Source: Topomyia yanbarensis (lineage: Eukaryota; Arthropoda; Insecta; Diptera; Culicidae). Taken from it: 64,000 bases of DNA. The position numbers and the translations under genes are program-made. Shown one piece after another: positions 11,049-21,423 of the stretch (the stretch's first letter is position 1; every line of letters starts with the position of its first letter). The stretch covers positions 12,028,001 to 12,092,000 of the forward strand of contig NC_080672.1 in the NCBI RefSeq assembly GCF_030247195.1. The letters run 5' to 3'. Below the pieces are notes generated by a model that worked only from the letters and a program-made list of their open reading frames with translations, did no database searches and was not told the DNA's origin.

Positions 11049-12096
11049 TCATTTGGGCGTGTCACTACTAGGCGTCCAACGGTCGAACTCGATGCCGGAA
11101 TCGGGCGAGATGCCGCTGCTGAACGGTCCCAGCAGTTCGATGGCTGCCTGGGTACATTTGCACTCGACCTCAAAGCAGGTACAGCTGTACTTGCCCATGT
11201 GTGTGCGTGGACCGGAACCACCTCGATCTTGTGATCCAGGCTGATCACCAGATAGGTTACGTTGTAGGCCCAGCCCGCTGGAGGAAGGGAAATCCGCTCT
11301 ATTGAAAGAGGATGAGGAAGGCGTTGAGGAGGAAGAACAACCACCGGTGCCACCACCACCACCACCACCACTACCACCGCCGCCATTGCCTCCTCCACCA
11401 CTTGGAAGCAACTTGGACCGTTGGCTCGAATCAATGTTCAGCTGGCGTTCGAAGGTATCCAGCTGCTCCATAAAGTGGAAGTTTGGCGAAACATCTGGTT
11501 TGCGAGCTCGAACCAGCGAGAACGCATCGTTTAGACTAAGCGTTCGGGCGAACATGATGTAAGCCAGTGTCACCGTCACCGACCGGGAAACACCCGCTAG
11601 GCAATGTACCAGCACACCGACACCTTTCGCACGGGCTTCATCTGTGAAAAAAGAGGAAGATAAGTATTAAGACATCATTGGAATCGGTATCATGCGATGA
11701 ACTTACCGATAAACTTTATGGCATTGGGGAAATGTCCCGCCAAGTCTTGGGACCAATGATCGGTGATCGGTATCTGCAGATACTTTATATGTCCGTCGCG
11801 TTCAAAAACATTTGGCAAATCAGGAGTCACATTTAGAATATACTGTAACGAAAGATTTGAATTAAAATCGCAGGCAGAATTTTCGAAGCAAAAACAAACT
11901 CACCTTAATGTTGTACTTTTTCAGCGACTTAATATCCTCGCTGTGGGAAGCGTTTCCGAGGAAGAGGCCAGTCATAATCTCCACCGGTTCGACCTTGACC
12001 GGTTCTGCGAGATAGTTCGTTGTACTTTCGCAATCGGATGATTCGGTGCTGCTGCTGCAGGCCGAATCCGAGAACGGAATGGATATGCGGAGCGAT
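11049..12096 (-). CDS. Mkp3: MAP kinase phosphatase 3 (DUSP6/7/9 type), last three coding exons
   Basis: Exons 11904-12096, 11707-11842 and 11049-11641 join in phase across 61- and 65-bp introns with GT-AG borders (donors GTGAG and GTAAGT; acceptors TTACAG and TTCACAG). The first carries a serine-rich linker ([16 protein letters not shown]) and the start of the phosphatase domain ([17 protein letters not shown]). The second gives ILNVTPDLP and the general-acid loop ITDHWSQDL. The third holds the catalytic HCLAGVSRS loop (Cys nucleophile, Arg), then [23 protein letters not shown], a glycine/serine-rich stretch, a Cys cluster ([10 protein letters not shown]) and the end [19 protein letters not shown]. 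Family knowledge: this cytoplasmic enzyme removes phosphate from Thr and Tyr of activated ERK and damps Ras/EGFR signalling. The N-terminal half lies upstream, beyond a very long intron. Confidence 0.95.
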
Positions 12097-13059
12097 CTGC
12101 AAAGGGAAAAGAAAGAGATAGGCTTAATAACGTACAACGTACTGCTGGCGGTCGGCAAGGGAGAGGGGGCAGAATATTAAACACAAATGAAGCGGGGCGA
12201 GCGGACGACCATGCGTTCACATTATAAGGTCTGAACAGGCAATCGCGCGTCAACATCGAAATTCTAGCAACGTGTTTATGAGTTTTTATCGTAGCAACCT
12301 GCGACGATTTAAGTTTTTTTTTGCAAAATAATTCCACTCTTTTGGTGTGTTGTTTATAGGGAGTAACGATTCCGGGGAGTTGAATTTTGAAGTACACATT
12401 CTGTCGAAAATGTATTGGAATAAAGTTTGTTTGCAGATTTCGGGTTAAATAGAGCGTATTTCGAATATATTAAAACAAAAAAAAGAGACAATATGTGAGT
12501 TCTGCGACTTTTCGTGGTGTATAAATGCGAAATCTCAGTGTACATACTTTGAGCGTCAGATATCTCAATTGTATGAGAAAAGGATAGCAAAATATTCATC
12601 AAATTACTCTTGCCGTTATTACAATCAAAACTACCGAAATCGGCAAAGCTTCGACAAACACGTAATAACTATGAACTGCGTCGTGTATACAAAAGAACAG
12701 GAAGCAGTGCTACGATCAACAGCGATCGTGAATTTTTCCTGGTTCCGGATCACAGCCAAAGGGCGAACACGAAATTATTGCGACACCGAAAATGTCATGC
12801 CAATTTTCTTATAATGTTTAATATCAAACCAAAATTTTAGGGTATTTGTATACATATATTTACCTCAAAAATCAAAAGAAAAGTTAATCGATGGAGCCTT
12901 GAGTGTAAATTGAACGCATTTTCGCTTTTTTTTTTTTATTCATTTCGTTTATTTGATAGGCACAAATGCGTTAGCTTGGCGGTGCCAAATTCTTTTGTTT
13001 TTACATTTTGTATATTTTAAAACTAGGAGGTTACAATGTTGAAATATTTTTTTAAAAAA

Positions 13060-13370
13060 GAAAAATTTTACAGCTATCTTAAGACTAGAAATAAGATTCT
13101 ATATACAAGAGAGGGGGCGAGTTTTTTTTTATGAAAAAATTTTAAAACAAGGAATTCAATAGTAATAATTTTTAGGAAATATTTACACTTATCTTAAAAC
13201 TAACAATATAGTTTGGTACACAAAAGGGGGAACAAATATTTATGAGAAAATTCGCATGTGTTTTAAGACTAGGGATACAATTCTATTTACAAGATGGGGG
13301 ACAATAGTTTTAACAAAGAGGTAAAATTACAACTATCTTAAAACTAGGAATACAGAATACAAATTTGAAC
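13060..13370 (-). repeat. Short tandem repeats in the LINE 3' UTR
   Basis: Three to four diverged copies of a unit of about 75-90 bp, each containing a version of CTATCTTAAGACTAG, then ATTCTATATACAAGA and a G-rich run (plus-strand reading), near 13070, 13185, 13257 and 13330. Such 3' UTR repeats may be used for recognition by the element's own RT; that is inference. Confidence 0.65.
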
Positions 13371-13727
13371 TTTTTTAGCGGAGACTTATGCTTGGTCAAG
13401 ATATTCAGAGGGGGGCTGTAGAAGCAGTTGTATCAAGGACAGGGGAGAGAAAGCGTAGATGGTGACCGGGAGAGAAGAGCAAAACTTGCAACTTTCGCTC
13501 AAACGGGAGATCAGCGAAAGATTACCGCCTCAGTCTAGTAGGTCGGATTGGCGGATGGTATTCTTCGGACCCGCGGGGAATCCTTCAAAAGTCATCGGAC
13601 CTTGAGTCGCTCTCGCTTCAGTTTCCGTAGTGGTAAGTGCGACGGCGGTTACATAGTTGCAGTCTGGAGCTGATCGGTCCCACAAGGCAAGAGAAAGCTT
13701 CTAAAACGAGAAATAAAAAGAGAGGGG

Positions 13728-16700
13728 CTAAATTGGGATATTTGTCGTTTTTATGAAAGTATAAATAAGGGACATATAGGGGAAATCACGATTTGCCAGT
13801 ATATCTCGGACTGGGACATTGGGTGGTCTACCTCGGGCCCGAAGGGAATCCTTTAACTGAGACCTGGCGTCCAAGTACCCGGCGCATACCCAGACAACGT
13901 GCTCGATGTCGTGATAGCCCTCGTCACAAGCGCACAGACTACTCTCCGCAAGCCCAATACGCCGCAGATGCGCATCCAAGGTGTAGTGGTTGGACATAAG
14001 TCGGGACATTACACGAATAAAATCCCGACCCACATCCATCCCCCTGAACCAAGGCTTCGTTGATACCTTTGGGATAATGGAATGTAGCCATCGTCCAAGT
14101 TCACCATTGCTCCACGAGGTTTGCCAACTGTTGAGTGTCCTCTGACGACAAATACTAAAAAATTCGTTGAAGCAGATTGGTCTTTCGTATATGTCACCAT
14201 TTAATGCGCCCACCTTTGCTAATGAGTCGGCCTTTTCATTGCCCGGGATAGAGCAATGAGAGGGGACCCAAACAAAGGTAATTTGATAAGATTTTTCAGA
14301 TAACGTACACAAGGACTCCCGTATCTTCCCCAGGAAATATGGGAATTGCTTTTTGGGCTTCATCGCACGAAGAGCCTCGATGGAGCTGAGGCTGTCCGAA
14401 ATGATGAAGTAGTGATCTGTGGGCAGAGTGTCGATGATCCCAAGGGTGTACTGAATTGCAGCTAACTCTGCGACGTAAACTGAAGCGGGATCATTGAGCT
14501 TGAATGAAGCGGTGATAGTATTGTTGAAGATACCGAAGCCAGTGGACCCATCGAGATTTGATCCGTCAGTGTAGAACATTTTGTCACAGTCGACTTCTCG
14601 GAATTTATTATAAAATATATTGGGGATCACTTGAGGGCGTATATGGTCCGGGATTCCACGAATCTCTTCCTTCATGGATGTGTCGAAGAATACAGTAGAA
14701 TCAGAAGTATCTAGGAAACGAACACGGCTGGGAGTATATGAAGAAGGATTAATGCTCTGTGCCATGTAGTCGAAGTACAAGGCCATAAATCGGGTTTGAG
14801 AATTAAGCTCGACGAGCCTCTCGAAGTTTTCAATCACCAACGGGTTCAGAATGTCGCATCGGATGAGCAATCGATATGAGAGTTCCCAAAATCGATTTTT
14901 TAGCGGAAGAACGCCCGCCAGCACTTCGAGACTCATCGTATGGGTCGAGTGCATGCAACCCAAGACAATGCGCAAGCAACGATGCTGGATTCTCTCCAGT
15001 TTGATGAAGTGTATGTTCGCATCGGAGCGGAAACAGAAACACCCGTACTCCATCACCGACAATATCGTTGTTTGGTATAACCTGATCAGGTCTCCTGGGT
15101 GAGCACCCCACCATGTTCCAGTTATTGTTCGGAGAAAATTGATCCTTTGTTGGCATTTCTGTTTCAGATACCTAATGTGACATCCCCAGGTACCTTTAGA
15201 GTCGAACCAGACCCCGAGATATTTAAATGTGAAAACCTGGTTGATCGTTGCACCCATTAATAGAAGCTGGAGTTGCGCCGGCTCACGCTTCCTAGAAAAA
15301 ACAACCAACTCAGTTTTCTCCGTGGAGAACTCAATACCCAGCTGAAGAGCCCAAGCAGACAAATTGTCCAAGGTATTTTGTAATGGTCCTTGCAAGTCGG
15401 TAGCTTTGGGCCCTGTAACAGAGACCACGCCGTCGTCTGCAAGTTGCCTTAGCGTGCATGAATTGGCAAGACAATCGTCAATGTCATTCACGTAAAAATT
15501 GTAGAGTAGGGGACTTAGACATGAACCCTGGAGAAGACCCATGTAGCTAAATCGCGTTGTTGTTAAATCGCCATGCGAAAATTGCATGTGCTTTTCAGAC
15601 AACAGGTTTAGCAAAAAGTTATTTAAAATTGGCGAAAGACCATGCTGGTGCAGCTTCTCTGACAGAATGTTGATAGAAACTGAGTCAAAAGCCCCCTTAA
15701 TATCCAAGAAGACTGATGCCATCTGCTCTTTGTTAGCATAGGCCATTTGGATTTCTGTAGAAAGCAACGCAAGGCAATCGTTCGTCCCTTTGCCTTTGCG
15801 GAAGCCAAATTGTGTATCTGACAGTAAGCCATTTGCTTCAACCCAATTGTCGAGGCGAAACAAGATCATTTTCTCGAACAACTTCCGAATACAGGACAGC
15901 ATTGCAATCGGCCGATATGAGTTGTGGTCGGAGGCTGGTTTTCCTGGTTTTTGGATGGCGATGACCTTCACTTGCCTCCAGTCATGAGGGACAATGTTAC
16001 CCTCAAGAAACTTGTTAAATAAATTCAACAAGCGCCTTTTTGCAGTGTCAGGTAGATTCTTCAGCAAGTTGAATTTGATTCTGTCTAACCCTGGGGCGTT
16101 ATTGTTGCATGATAAGAGAGCAAGTGAAAACTCCACCATCGAAAACGGTGTTTCGTTCGCGGTATCGTGAGGAGACGCGGCGCGGTACGTTTTCTGTACC
16201 GGGACAGAGTCCGGACAGATCTTCTTGTCGAAAGCAAATATCCAACGGTTTGAATATTCCACGTTCTCGTTGGTACTATTACGGTTACGCATACGTCGAG
16301 CCGTACCCCAAAGAGTGCTCATCGCTGTTTCTCTCGTTAACCCGTCGACGAACCGGCGCCAATAACTACGTTTTTTGGCTTTCATTAGACTCTTCATTCG
16401 CCTTTCTAACGACGCGTACTGTAGATAGCTAGCGGGTAACCCGTCTTCCCGGAAGGCCTTATATGCAGTGGACTTTTCCGCGTACAGCTCTGAGCACTCT
16501 TTATCCCACCACAGGGTGGGAGACCGTCCATGGGTATTCGCGCTGGGTACTGGTTTAGACTGAGCTTGATTCGCACTGTCGAGAATCAAGCCAGCCAAAA
16601 ACCTGTACTCTTCCTCCGGAGGAAGTTCTTGAGTGGATTCGATTTTAACGGATATCGCGGTCGCGTAACTCTTCCAATCAATGTTCCGTGTGAGGTCATA

Positions 16701-17414
16701 CGATACATTGATTGTTTCCGATGGTCTTGAACCGTTAGCAATTGAAATCACGATAGGCAAATGGTCGCTACCGTGGGGATCAGGGATCACCTTCCACGTG
16801 CAATCTAACTGTAGCGAAGTCGAGCATAGAGATAAATCCAACGCGCTTGCGCGTGCTGGTGGTGTAGGAATCCGCGTCATTTCTCCCGTGTTTAAGATGG
16901 TCATGTTGAAATTATCGCAAAGATCTTGGATTAATGTTGATCTATTATCATCATGAAGGCAGCCCCATACCGTACCGTGCGAGTTAAAGTCTCCCAGAAC
17001 TAGCCGCGGTGCCGGTAAGGATTCCGTGATATTACAAAGCGTTCGGTGCCCTACCGAGGCTCTAGGAGGAATGTAGATGGAAGCAATGCAAAGGTCTTTA
17101 CCTTTGATTAAAACTTGACAAGCGACAATTTCAATGCCTGGTGTCGAAGGGAGGTTAATTCGGTTGAAAGAATAGCACTTTTTGATCCCCAAAAGTACTC
17201 CTCCATAGGGGTTTTCTCGATCCAGACGAATTATATTAAAGTCGTGGAAGTTGAGATTTATATCGGAAGTTAACCAAGTTTCACATAATGCGAAAGCATC
17301 ACATTTTAAACTATTTAGTAAAAATTTAAAGGAATCGATTTTCGGGAGGATACTTCTGCTGTTCCACTGTAGAACAGTGATCGAATCGGTGACCTCGTTC
17401 GATGACTTAGCCAT
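13728..17414 (-). CDS. LINE ORF2: endonuclease, reverse transcriptase, RNase H polyprotein
   Basis: The first ATG (MAKSSNEVTD) is at 17414, inside the end of ORF1 (ATGGCTAA: start and stop overlap), giving about 1228 aa. Order: APE-type endonuclease (LQWNSRSI, ALCETWL, LVLGDFNSHGTVWG, GSDHLPI); reverse transcriptase (PGLDRIKF, YRPIAMLSCI, FLDIKGAFDSV, GLLQGSCLSPLL, and a catalytic box LADDGVV with both aspartates but Leu where Tyr or Phe is usual); RNase H with all four acidic residues (YTDGSN, AELAAI, ISDSLSS, GNEKADS); and a C-terminal CAC..H..C cluster (CACDEGYHDIEHVVWVC). No internal stop. The endonuclease nicks target DNA, and RT copies RNA at the nick. Confidence 0.95.
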   Translation of the reverse strand: MAKSSNEVTDSITVLQWNSRSILPKIDSFKFLLNSLKCDAFALCETWLTSDINLNFHDFNIIRLDRENPYGGVLLGIKKCYSFNRINLPSTPGIEIVACQVLIKGKDLCIASIYIPPRASVGHRTLCNITESLPAPRLVLGDFNSHGTVWGCLHDDNRSTLIQDLCDNFNMTILNTGEMTRIPTPPARASALDLSLCSTSLQLDCTWKVIPDPHGSDHLPIVISIANGSRPSETINVSYDLTRNIDWKSYATAISVKIESTQELPPEEEYRFLAGLILDSANQAQSKPVPSANTHGRSPTLWWDKECSELYAEKSTAYKAFREDGLPASYLQYASLERRMKSLMKAKKRSYWRRFVDGLTRETAMSTLWGTARRMRNRNSTNENVEYSNRWIFAFDKKICPDSVPVQKTYRAASPHDTANETPFSMVEFSLALLSCNNNAPGLDRIKFNLLKNLPDTAKRRLLNLFNKFLEGNIVPHDWRQVKVIAIQKPGKPASDHNSYRPIAMLSCIRKLFEKMILFRLDNWVEANGLLSDTQFGFRKGKGTNDCLALLSTEIQMAYANKEQMASVFLDIKGAFDSVSINILSEKLHQHGLSPILNNFLLNLLSEKHMQFSHGDLTTTRFSYMGLLQGSCLSPLLYNFYVNDIDDCLANSCTLRQLADDGVVSVTGPKATDLQGPLQNTLDNLSAWALQLGIEFSTEKTELVVFSRKREPAQLQLLLMGATINQVFTFKYLGVWFDSKGTWGCHIRYLKQKCQQRINFLRTITGTWWGAHPGDLIRLYQTTILSVMEYGCFCFRSDANIHFIKLERIQHRCLRIVLGCMHSTHTMSLEVLAGVLPLKNRFWELSYRLLIRCDILNPLVIENFERLVELNSQTRFMALYFDYMAQSINPSSYTPSRVRFLDTSDSTVFFDTSMKEEIRGIPDHIRPQVIPNIFYNKFREVDCDKMFYTDGSNLDGSTGFGIFNNTITASFKLNDPASVYVAELAAIQYTLGIIDTLPTDHYFIISDSLSSIEALRAMKPKKQFPYFLGKIRESLCTLSEKSYQITFVWVPSHCSIPGNEKADSLAKVGALNGDIYERPICFNEFFSICRQRTLNSWQTSWSNGELGRWLHSIIPKVSTKPWFRGMDVGRDFIRVMSRLMSNHYTLDAHLRRIGLAESSLCACDEGYHDIEHVVWVCAGYLDARSQLKDSLRARGRPPNVPVRDILANRDFPYMSLIYTFIKTTNIPI

Positions 17415-18771
17415 CGAAGGATACGATCGCTGCAAGGAGGGGCCATTTAGTAGTCAACTGCTTCAAAAATGTTTGCACTATAGGGAGAAAACGTATCAGA
17501 AGGCTTTTAAGAGGATCAGTAACATTGAAAGCTGTGAAAATTAAGTCCACTATGTCAGAAAATTTCATTAGTCCGCTACTGGACTGAGTATCTGTTTGAA
17601 AAAAGGGGACACTTGGGGTTTTGGATGTCCCTGGAAGTGGTGGGTACTCCTTGTTAGAATTAATATTTCCAAGTCCTGGAGCAAATTGCTTCGGCTTTTG
17701 TGCATCACTTCCGTTGGATTTATTGATTGCGGTTGGCGCACTCTGAGTGGACGACACCTTGGCACCCTTACGAGGCAATGTAGGGGAGGCTGGATTTCTC
17801 CTCTTCCTGGATTCCCCTGGGTTAACCAATGATGTTCCCTCTTGTGGGTCGTCAGATTCTTGCTCAACGCCAGCCAAAAGAGCAAAGGAATTTTCGGAAG
17901 CGACAGATGGCGAAGCATTCTTTAGCATTTCTGCATAAGAGTGCCTCGAGCGATCCTTAAGGGAGCGCTTAATTTTATCCCCGCGCTGCTTGTACGCCGG
18001 GCATGACTTAAGAGCATGCGGAGGGCCCCCGCAGTAAATACACTTCTCAGTTTCTCCACCGCAAGCGTCATCCTCATGCTCTCCCTCGCATTTGCCGCAC
18101 CGTTTTTTATTGCCACAATAAGTGGCTGTGTGGCCCAGTTGCTTGCAATTGCTGCAGTTCATTACCCGCGGTACAAATAGGCGAACAGGTAGGCGAACCT
18201 TATCCAGGAGGACATAGTTGGGAAGAGCAGATCCGGAGAAAGTCACCCGAATCGAGTCTGACGGAGAATAAGTTGTCTTATCATCTTCAGTTTTTGCGGA
18301 ATACAATTGCTTGCATTCCAGAATTTTCACCTTTTGAAGTGAAGGGTCCTTAAAGCAGCCAACCCCGTACTTCAACAGGTCTTCGCACTTTAGACCCGGT
18401 TCGGCGACGACCCCATCGATCTCCACAACTCTACAAGGCACATACACTTTGAATTGCTTCGTAAAACGCTCGCTGCGAGCAATCTGGTTTGCCTGGTCGA
18501 GGTCATTTACTATAACGCGTATCTTATTAGCTCGAACACGTGTTATCTGAGCCACGGACGGGTAGTTGGCAGTCAGCTCCCGTGAGATTTCTAGAATATT
18601 GGGCGATTTCGTGTTGGGCCGGAAATACACCACCCAGGGTCCAGTCGAACTGGCTGGGTATGTTTTAATACGGGGAGGACTGGGGGAATCAGGGGAGGGA
18701 GTAATTTCGGGTTTATCCGGTATATCCATGGGAATATCATTCCCATCCAATGTTACTTCGCCCTCGGCCAT
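17407..18771 (-). CDS. LINE ORF1: nucleic-acid-binding gag-like protein, 454 aa
   Basis: Starts at ATG (MAEGEVTLDGND) and ends at TAA 17407. The N-terminal third has an RRM-like region (GPWVVYFRPN..NILEISREL). The centre (CRVVEIDGV..GVGCFKDPSLQKVKILECKQL) is conserved in the family. Three zinc knuckles follow at about residues 218-268: CSNCKQLGHTATYC, CGKCEGEHEDDAC and CIYCGGPPHALKSC. The tail is basic and proline-rich. The expected role is binding the element's RNA to form a ribonucleoprotein. The stop overlaps the ORF2 start by 8 nt. Confidence 0.92.
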   Translation of the reverse strand: MAEGEVTLDGNDIPMDIPDKPEITPSPDSPSPPRIKTYPASSTGPWVVYFRPNTKSPNILEISRELTANYPSVAQITRVRANKIRVIVNDLDQANQIARSERFTKQFKVYVPCRVVEIDGVVAEPGLKCEDLLKYGVGCFKDPSLQKVKILECKQLYSAKTEDDKTTYSPSDSIRVTFSGSALPNYVLLDKVRLPVRLFVPRVMNCSNCKQLGHTATYCGNKKRCGKCEGEHEDDACGGETEKCIYCGGPPHALKSCPAYKQRGDKIKRSLKDRSRHSYAEMLKNASPSVASENSFALLAGVEQESDDPQEGTSLVNPGESRKRRNPASPTLPRKGAKVSSTQSAPTAINKSNGSDAQKPKQFAPGLGNINSNKEYPPLPGTSKTPSVPFFQTDTQSSSGLMKFSDIVDLIFTAFNVTDPLKSLLIRFLPIVQTFLKQLTTKWPLLAAIVSFDG

Positions 18772-19054
18772 TTAGGCACGAGGATAACACGTGGTGTAAA
18801 CGAGAGATGAAACTTATATTCAGGGGAAAGGGCAGAAGTAGAGACCGATCGGGGAAAGGGAAATGAAAGAAAAAAAAATACTTAGCTTATATAGCGGCGA
18901 TTCCGGCTATTCTGGTATTCACTTCACCAGCCTGGGCACCGGCGAACAAAGACTGCCTCGAACAATGGTTGACCTTCACTGACAATTTATTCTTGTTCAC
19001 TTTATGCACAGCACCAGAAAACGAACTGCTTCGATCGAGAGCTCGGAGAGTTAT

Positions 19055-20041
19055 GCATTTTCGCTTGATGCCCTCCATCAAAGTCTTTACAGTGTCATCC
19101 GGTACCAGTTTCTCAGTTTTTTCCATTTTCTTAACATGTCCTTCTCGTCTTTAACTTTCATCTTGCTCTTCCGAAGTTCCCGCTTCATCATTGCCCAGTA
19201 CTGCTCCACCGGGCGTAGCTCCGGACAGTTTGGTGGATTCATGTCCTTTGGAATAAAATGGACAGAATTGGCCTCATACCACTCCAGGACACTTTTAGAA
19301 TAGTGGCATGATGCCAAATCTGACCAAAATAGCGGAGATTCGTCGTGCTGCTGCAAGAACGGCAAAAGGCGCTTCTCGAGGTGCTCAGATTTGTAGATCT
19401 CGCCATTTACTGTGCCCTTTGTCACGAAAGGCTCACTCCTCAGTCCGCAAGAGCAGATGGCCTGCCAAATGAGATATTTGGAGGCGAACTTCGACATTTT
19501 CTTCTTCTTAAATTTGTCGTCCACATAGAACTTGCTCTTGCCGGTGAAAAACTCCAACCCCGGAATTTGCTTAAAATCGGCTTTTATATAAGTTTTGTCG
19601 TCCATCACACAGCAGCCATATTTTGTCAGCATCTTCTCGTAGAGCTTCCGTGCCCGAGTTTTAGCCGTCGATTGTTGCCGCTCATCGCGGTTTGGGAAGT
19701 TCTGTACCTTGTATGTATGTAGTCCAGCTCTCTTTCTTTGCATTCTGGACGTAGCTCTGCGACATGCCGATCTTTTTATCCAAATCACGGCTCGAGACGT
19801 TGAGATTTGCTTTAATCATCCGCTTCACCTTTCCCTCCGTCTTTTTGCTCTCCGGTCCCGGTTTTCTTCCAGCTCCTTTGCCGTGGTCCAACGTCAACCG
19901 CTCCTGGAACCGCTTCAACACTCTGGAGACGGTTGAATGGTGAATGTTCAACATTTTTCCCAACTGCCGGTGCGACAGGTCAGGAAATTCCAGGTGTTTG
20001 GAAAGAATTTGTTTCCTCGACTCGCGTTGGTTCACCTCCAT
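19055..20041 (-). pseudogene. DD37E mariner transposase, frameshifted and interrupted
   Basis: The protein probably begins at MEVNQRESRK (near 20041), with a helix-turn-helix DNA-binding half (DLSHRQLGKMLNIHHSTVSR; then RDLDKKIGMSQSYVQ). A frameshift near 19700-19735 moves the reading to the catalytic half: first aspartate in VMDDKTYIKADF, second in FWSDLASCHY, glutamate in PELRPVEQYW. I count 37 residues between the last two. A second frame change lies near 19090-19126. The last codons (EGIKRKC) are cut by the LINE, and the remaining tail codons lie at about 12883-12927. It is inactive. Confidence 0.88.
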
Positions 20042-20201
20042 ATTCTCGTTGAATCGAAAAACACGACTTCGAGTTTGACAGCATGTAAACAATACACATC
20101 AACGAGAAAGTGTGCAAAATTTGGTTGATTTTTACCCAATGGTAAAAAAGTTATGCCCTGTTGAATGTGTCGCAATAATTTCGTGTTCGCCCTTTAGGCA
20201 G

Positions 20202-20699
20202 TTGAGCATTAGCATCAGATTATCAATAACTTCTGGGTCTCGACCAGGTTTTAGTACCGGCACTACCTTAATCATGTTCAGTGACTGATCTATTCGTCCT
20301 GTCTTCCACATTTTGTTCAGTTCAGAAATAAGCATATCTCGTATGTCCGGTTTTATATATTCCGAAGCATTTCATATGTTATTCCATCTGTGTCCGGTGC
20401 TGATTTTTTTCCCCGTGGTCTAGAATTTGGTTCCACTTGCATGTATCCAAAATGTCTTCTGTTATTGGTACCAGCTGATGATCTGGGTATTCTTCTCCTC
20501 GCGGGAAATGTTTTTCTAAGAATTGTGTAGCTTCTTGCTGATCCTGGAGGACCGTTTTATTGCTGTTCATTCTTCTTTTTCCGATCCTTTGCCACAAGAT
20601 TTTGGAACTTGTGTCAGGATCGACAGTTGCTGCGAATTCTTGAAAATTCTTCGTCATAAGCTGCTTTTTTGTTGTTAAATATACATTCTCTTTTTTCAA
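20202..20699 (-). pseudogene. LINE RT N-terminal portion, truncated
   Basis: 20379-20699 reads as the linker between endonuclease and RT (SKILWQRIGKRR.., TQFLEKHFPRG). 20202-20335 reads LISELNKMWKTGRI and VVPVLKPGRDPE, the first RT block of I/R1-type elements. It then enters the mariner TIR. No catalytic box remains. Confidence 0.7.
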
Positions 20700-20886
20700 A
20701 TCGATTAGGTCGTAGAGTCCACCTGTGCGATTGAACTTTTTCTAGCCACGATCTTACTTTTCCATGCCTCCTCTACGTCAGTGCTCCACCAGTATTTGGG
20801 CTGATATCTGTTTTTCTGTTTACATTTCTTGATGATATTTTTTGTCTCGTTCTGCAATTCTTTCAAGCTGCTGACTGTTGTCATAT

Positions 20887-21423
20887 CTAACTCTCGTATT
20901 CCTCTAGCAGTTTCTTTTTGTTAATAATTTTATCCTCTGTGTTCCTCACATTCTTCTCGAGGTTTGTTTTTATTGCCATTTGTATTCTCCCGATCCCGTA
21001 TCCCAAGATCTGCATTTTAATTTGTTGAAAGATTGTTGGGGAGCATAGTACTAAGTCTATGGTCGACGGTCGTTTGTTCAGCTCTGCTTTGATATATGTT
21101 GGTTGTCTATCGTTCAGAAGGATAAAGTCCTCGTTTGTTATTATTTCGAATAGTGCTTTTCCTTTGTAATCCGCATGATGCTCATCCCACAGTCTACTGT
21201 GTGCGTTCATGTCCCCACCGATTATGTAGTTTTTGACTGCGCTCAGCTCTCTTATGATCTCCTGCATACCTTCCTTAAATTCAACGACACTAGCTCCTGG
21301 GGGTGTGTAGATGGAAACTACTGCTAGTTCCAAGTTTGTCACATATCTTCCGAGTGCTTGTATGTTCTTCGAACTTTTCAGCTTGATGCCTCTGCTTTGC
21401 AATGATCTGTGTAGGATTATCAT
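20887..21423 (-). pseudogene. LINE APE-type endonuclease domain
   Basis: Motifs: VVSIYTPPGASV, IIGGDMNAHSRLWDEH (metal-binding Asp and Asn) and TIDLVLCSPTIF. The final GSDH-like motif is missing or altered (YGIGRIQMAI). The upstream part of the domain lies in another frame above 21423, so the gene is broken. Confidence 0.75.

Larger units (their letters stand above)
12928..19054 (-). mobile_element. Full-length non-LTR retrotransposon, I/LOA-like, with RNase H
   Basis: About 6.1 kb with 5' UTR (18772-19054), ORF1, overlapping ORF2, 3' UTR and a poly(A) tail (poly-T on the plus strand near 12928-12939). It is bracketed by GCATTTTCGCTT at 12916-12927 and 19055-19066, a 10-12 bp target duplication inside the mariner transposase; the last Ts are ambiguous with the tail. 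Both ORFs are open, so this is the youngest large insertion in the window and may still be competent. Relics of the same family occur at 40.1-41.7, 48.4-48.8 and 61.3-61.4 kb. Confidence 0.93.
12753..20201 (-). mobile_element. DD37E Tc1/mariner-type transposon, split by a LINE
   Basis: The terminal inverted repeats share AAAGGGCGAACACGAAATTA followed by TTGCGACAC: plus-oriented at 12753-12786 and minus-oriented at 20167-20201. The outermost bases differ slightly (CAGCC versus CTGCC), and the expected TA duplication is no longer visible. Without the LINE the element would be about 1310 bp, normal for the group. The family spacing is DD37E, described from mosquitoes (ITmD37E). It inserted into the RT of another LINE, judging from the frame that ends at 20202. 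Confidence 0.88.

Noticed and set aside
11036..11434. Second minus-strand ORF overlapping the Mkp3 last exon
   Set aside because: Valine-rich reading of the glycine/serine repeat in another frame. It has no domain and the Mkp3 frame is clearly the coding one.
11302..11562. Proline-rich plus-strand ORF opposite Mkp3
   Set aside because: It is the antisense reading of the glycine-rich stretch in the Mkp3 last exon. The minus strand has the real catalytic motifs and splice sites.
12569..12814. Plus-strand ORF of 81 aa before the mariner end
   Set aside because: It runs straight across the mariner terminal repeat and has no motif. Chance ORF.
14830..15156. ORFs of 60-110 aa on either strand across 13.8-17.4 kb
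   Set aside because: All lie within the intact LINE ORF2 in other frames and lack any domain.
18887..19126. Minus-strand ORF starting in the mariner and ending beyond it
   Set aside because: It is a chimera created by the LINE insertion: transposase tail codons followed by LINE 5' UTR, which is non-coding.
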